Source of the DNA: SZUA-430 sp034440355
Lineage (GTDB): Bacteria; Pseudomonadota; Alphaproteobacteria; Micropepsales; Micropepsaceae
Assembly (NCBI GenBank): GCA_034440355.1
Contig: JAWXBY010000123.1
Coordinates: forward strand, 1-64,000
Direction of reading: 5' to 3'
Length of the DNA: 64,000 nt
In this document: one piece after another, positions 62,601 to 64,000 of the stretch
Layout of the letters: the number at the start of each line of letters is the position of its first letter
Position numbering within the stretch: the first letter of the stretch is position 1
The notes under the pieces: generated by a model
Seen by the model: the letters and a program-made list of their open reading frames with translations, nothing else
Database searches by the model: none
What the model was told of the DNA's origin: nothing
Made by a program: the position numbers and the translations under genes

Positions 62601-63437
62601 CTACGGAGCCTTTTTCTGCGCGCCCATCTGCTGCGCGTAGCCGGCGGCGACCATCGCGGCCATGCGGTCGAAGAGGGCGTCGGGATCGGTGCGGCGGAGT
62701 TGGGCGATTGCGGCTTCCATGCCTTCGGCCAGGATGAGTTCGCGTTTGCCGCTGGTTACTGCTTCGACGATGCGGGCGGCAGCAACGTTGGGGTCCATGC
62801 CGGTGTCGATGGCGTTGTCGCTGACGCCTCTTGTCTTTGCGTTGGCGTCGAGGGCGTTTTTGGAGACGTTTGTTTTCACCGAACCTGGCGCGACGACCAG
62901 CACTTGAATGCCTTGGTGGGCGGTCTCTGAGCGGAGGCTGTCGTGGTAGCCGATGAGGCCGTGTTTTGCCGCGCAGTAGGCGCTGCGCAGCGGTACGCCC
63001 GCGATGCCGGCGACGCTGGAGATGGCGATGATGTGGCCGGCTTTGGCCGCCACCATTTTCGGTAGCAGCGCTTGCGTTAGCGCGATGGGCGCCATCAAGT
63101 CTACGGCGACGATGCGCTGGTAGACGTCGAAGACGGTGTCGATGGCGAGGGAGCGTTGCGAGATGCCGGCGTTGTTGACGAGACCGTAGATGGCACCTCC
63201 GTTGCGCGTAGCCCACTCCGAGGCGCGGTCGACGATCGAGGGGATGGCGGCGAAGTCCGTGGCTTCGAACGGGAGGACCAGCGACGGCGTAGCGCAACGT
63301 TTGGCGACGTCTTCGAGGGCTTCGGTGTTGCGGCCGGAGAGGATCAGCTTCGCGTCCTTCTTGGCGAGCGCTTCGGCGAGTGCGGTCCCGATGCCGGAGG
63401 AGGCGCCGGTGATCCACCAAATCTTGCCTGCGAACAT
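62601..63437 (-). CDS. Short-chain dehydrogenase/reductase
   Basis: 278-residue classical SDR. Cofactor motif TGASSGIG (10-17), NNAG (VNNAGIS), catalytic Ser in IAISSVAG and Tyr-Lys in AYCAAKHG. The residue ending strand 2 (SGRN) suggests NADP preference. The C-terminal ~40 residues (RRTDPDALFDRMAAMVAAGYAQQMG) form a helical tail. The start at 63437 gives the standard N-terminus MFAGKIWWITG; longer frames are Arg-rich. Substrate unknown. Divergent from the MAPEG gene. Confidence 0.9.
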   Translation of the reverse strand: MFAGKIWWITGASSGIGTALAEALAKKDAKLILSGRNTEALEDVAKRCATPSLVLPFEATDFAAIPSIVDRASEWATRNGGAIYGLVNNAGISQRSLAIDTVFDVYQRIVAVDLMAPIALTQALLPKMVAAKAGHIIAISSVAGIAGVPLRSAYCAAKHGLIGYHDSLRSETAHQGIQVLVVAPGSVKTNVSKNALDANAKTRGVSDNAIDTGMDPNVAAARIVEAVTSGKRELILAEGMEAAIAQLRRTDPDALFDRMAAMVAAGYAQQMGAQKKAP

Positions 63438-63612
63438 GTGCGGTCTCCGTTCGAATGGGGCGCGCCGTATGGTCCATCGGCGGCTTGCGTTACCCTTTGA
63501 AGCACAAACGGCTGGGCGAGGCGACGGGTCTGCTGCCGCCTGTTTCCAAGCGGGGAAGGCGGACGTATCGTTCGCTCGGCGGCGCAGATTCCAGCGCCGA
63601 CGGGGGATACGC

Positions 63613-64000
63613 ATGACGGTTGAATTGTCTATGGTTGCCGCGCTGATCGCGCTCGGCATGTTTCAGCTGGCGCTGACGGCGATCGAGTACCGGCGGGTGC
63701 ACGGCGTCAAATACGCGAACACGGCACGCGATGTGGCGTCGGAGAAGACGGATTCAAAATTGCTGGGCCGTCTGTCGCGCGCGCAGAGCAATTTGATGGA
63801 GACGGCACCTCATTTCTTCGCGCTTGCGTTGATCATTCATCTGACGGGGCTCAGCACCGACACGACGCAGCTGGCGGCGATCGCGTTCGTCGCGTTGCGG
63901 CTCATCTATCTGCCGCTATACGCGTTCGGCGTGCCGGATATTCGCGGGTTGGTGTGGACGCTGTCGTTTATCGCGCTGGGCGTGATGGCGTATGCGGTGC
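63613..64000 (+). CDS. MAPEG family membrane protein (partial, 3' end outside window)
   Basis: 129 residues visible. Four-helix MAPEG pattern: helix 1 VELSMVAALIALGMFQLALTAIEY, then LGRLSRAQSNLMETAPHFFALALIIHLTG (the conserved RAQxNxxE signature), LAAIAFVALRLIYLPLYAFG, and IRGLVWTLSFIALGVMAYAV. Bacterial MAPEG proteins include glutathione-transferase-like and unknown members. The alanine-rich end is cut by the window edge. Confidence 0.88.
   Translation, partial: MTVELSMVAALIALGMFQLALTAIEYRRVHGVKYANTARDVASEKTDSKLLGRLSRAQSNLMETAPHFFALALIIHLTGLSTDTTQLAAIAFVALRLIYLPLYAFGVPDIRGLVWTLSFIALGVMAYAV

Noticed and set aside
1..64000. tRNA, rRNA, CRISPR arrays, insertion sequences, prophage and integrative-element genes
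   Set aside because: Looked for tRNA T-loop and acceptor patterns, spaced direct repeats, and transposase or integrase proteins; none was found.

Overview
The window is high-GC chromosomal DNA from an alphaproteobacterium. Four things point there: lexA preceded by two GTTC-N7-GTTC boxes (the alphaproteobacterial SOS form), LpxI rather than LpxH in the lipid A pathway, a short prolyl-tRNA synthetase followed by a lolC/E-lolD pair, and the order rpsB-tsf-pyrH-frr-uppS-cdsA-dxr-rseP-bamA-ompH-lpxD-fabZ-lpxA-lpxI-lpxB-gltA. I cannot name the genus from sequence alone. No rRNA, tRNA, CRISPR array, insertion sequence or prophage was recognised.

Layout. 1-9550: accessory metabolism. It holds a partial FAD monooxygenase, a patatin-like lipoprotein, a four-gene minus-strand operon (haloalkane dehalogenase-like hydrolase, DUF1330 protein, membrane protein, TetR regulator) with two tandem 11-bp palindromes at its promoter, an MBL-fold hydrolase, a secreted DUF2541-like protein, a POT peptide transporter, a DUF6498-like membrane protein, then methylmalonyl-CoA epimerase and DUF1467. 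9550-18420: a block of mostly secreted or membrane accessory genes (an NlpC-like secreted protein, a broken ankyrin gene, a DMT transporter, DoxX, an EEP-family phosphatase/nuclease, an M16 lipoprotein peptidase, an unknown secreted protein). It separates mce-DUF1467 from proS. 18424-25723: proS, lolC/E, lolD, a DUF2784-like gene and dnaE. 25803-28218: an HSL-type esterase, a small membrane protein and an aminotransferase.

28420-43294: a long, tightly packed plus-strand block joining translation (rpsB, tsf, frr), UMP kinase, isoprenoid and phospholipid precursors (dxr, uppS, cdsA), envelope assembly (rseP, bamA, ompH) and lipid A synthesis (lpxD, fabZ, lpxA, lpxI, lpxB). Many junctions overlap by 4 nt. 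43310-53622: minus-strand gltA, gltX, lexA, moeA, moaC, a trpD-trpC fusion and trpG, with comEC facing the other way. moaC carries an unexpected C-terminal helix-turn-helix domain. 53898-60544: aldehyde dehydrogenase, VanY-like peptidase, unknown secreted protein, thiolase and an orphan hybrid histidine kinase. 60559-62481: a compact three-gene minus-strand cassette (unknown protein, XRE-ImmA/IrrE metalloprotease, mini XRE protein) that looks like a regulatory, toxin-antitoxin or defence module. The window closes with an SDR dehydrogenase and a partial MAPEG-family protein.

The most interesting signals are the ImmA/IrrE cassette, the MoaC-HTH fusion, the TrpD-TrpC fusion of two non-consecutive pathway enzymes, the paired TAGTGNCACTA operators, and the gltA terminator embedded in the last codons of lpxB.
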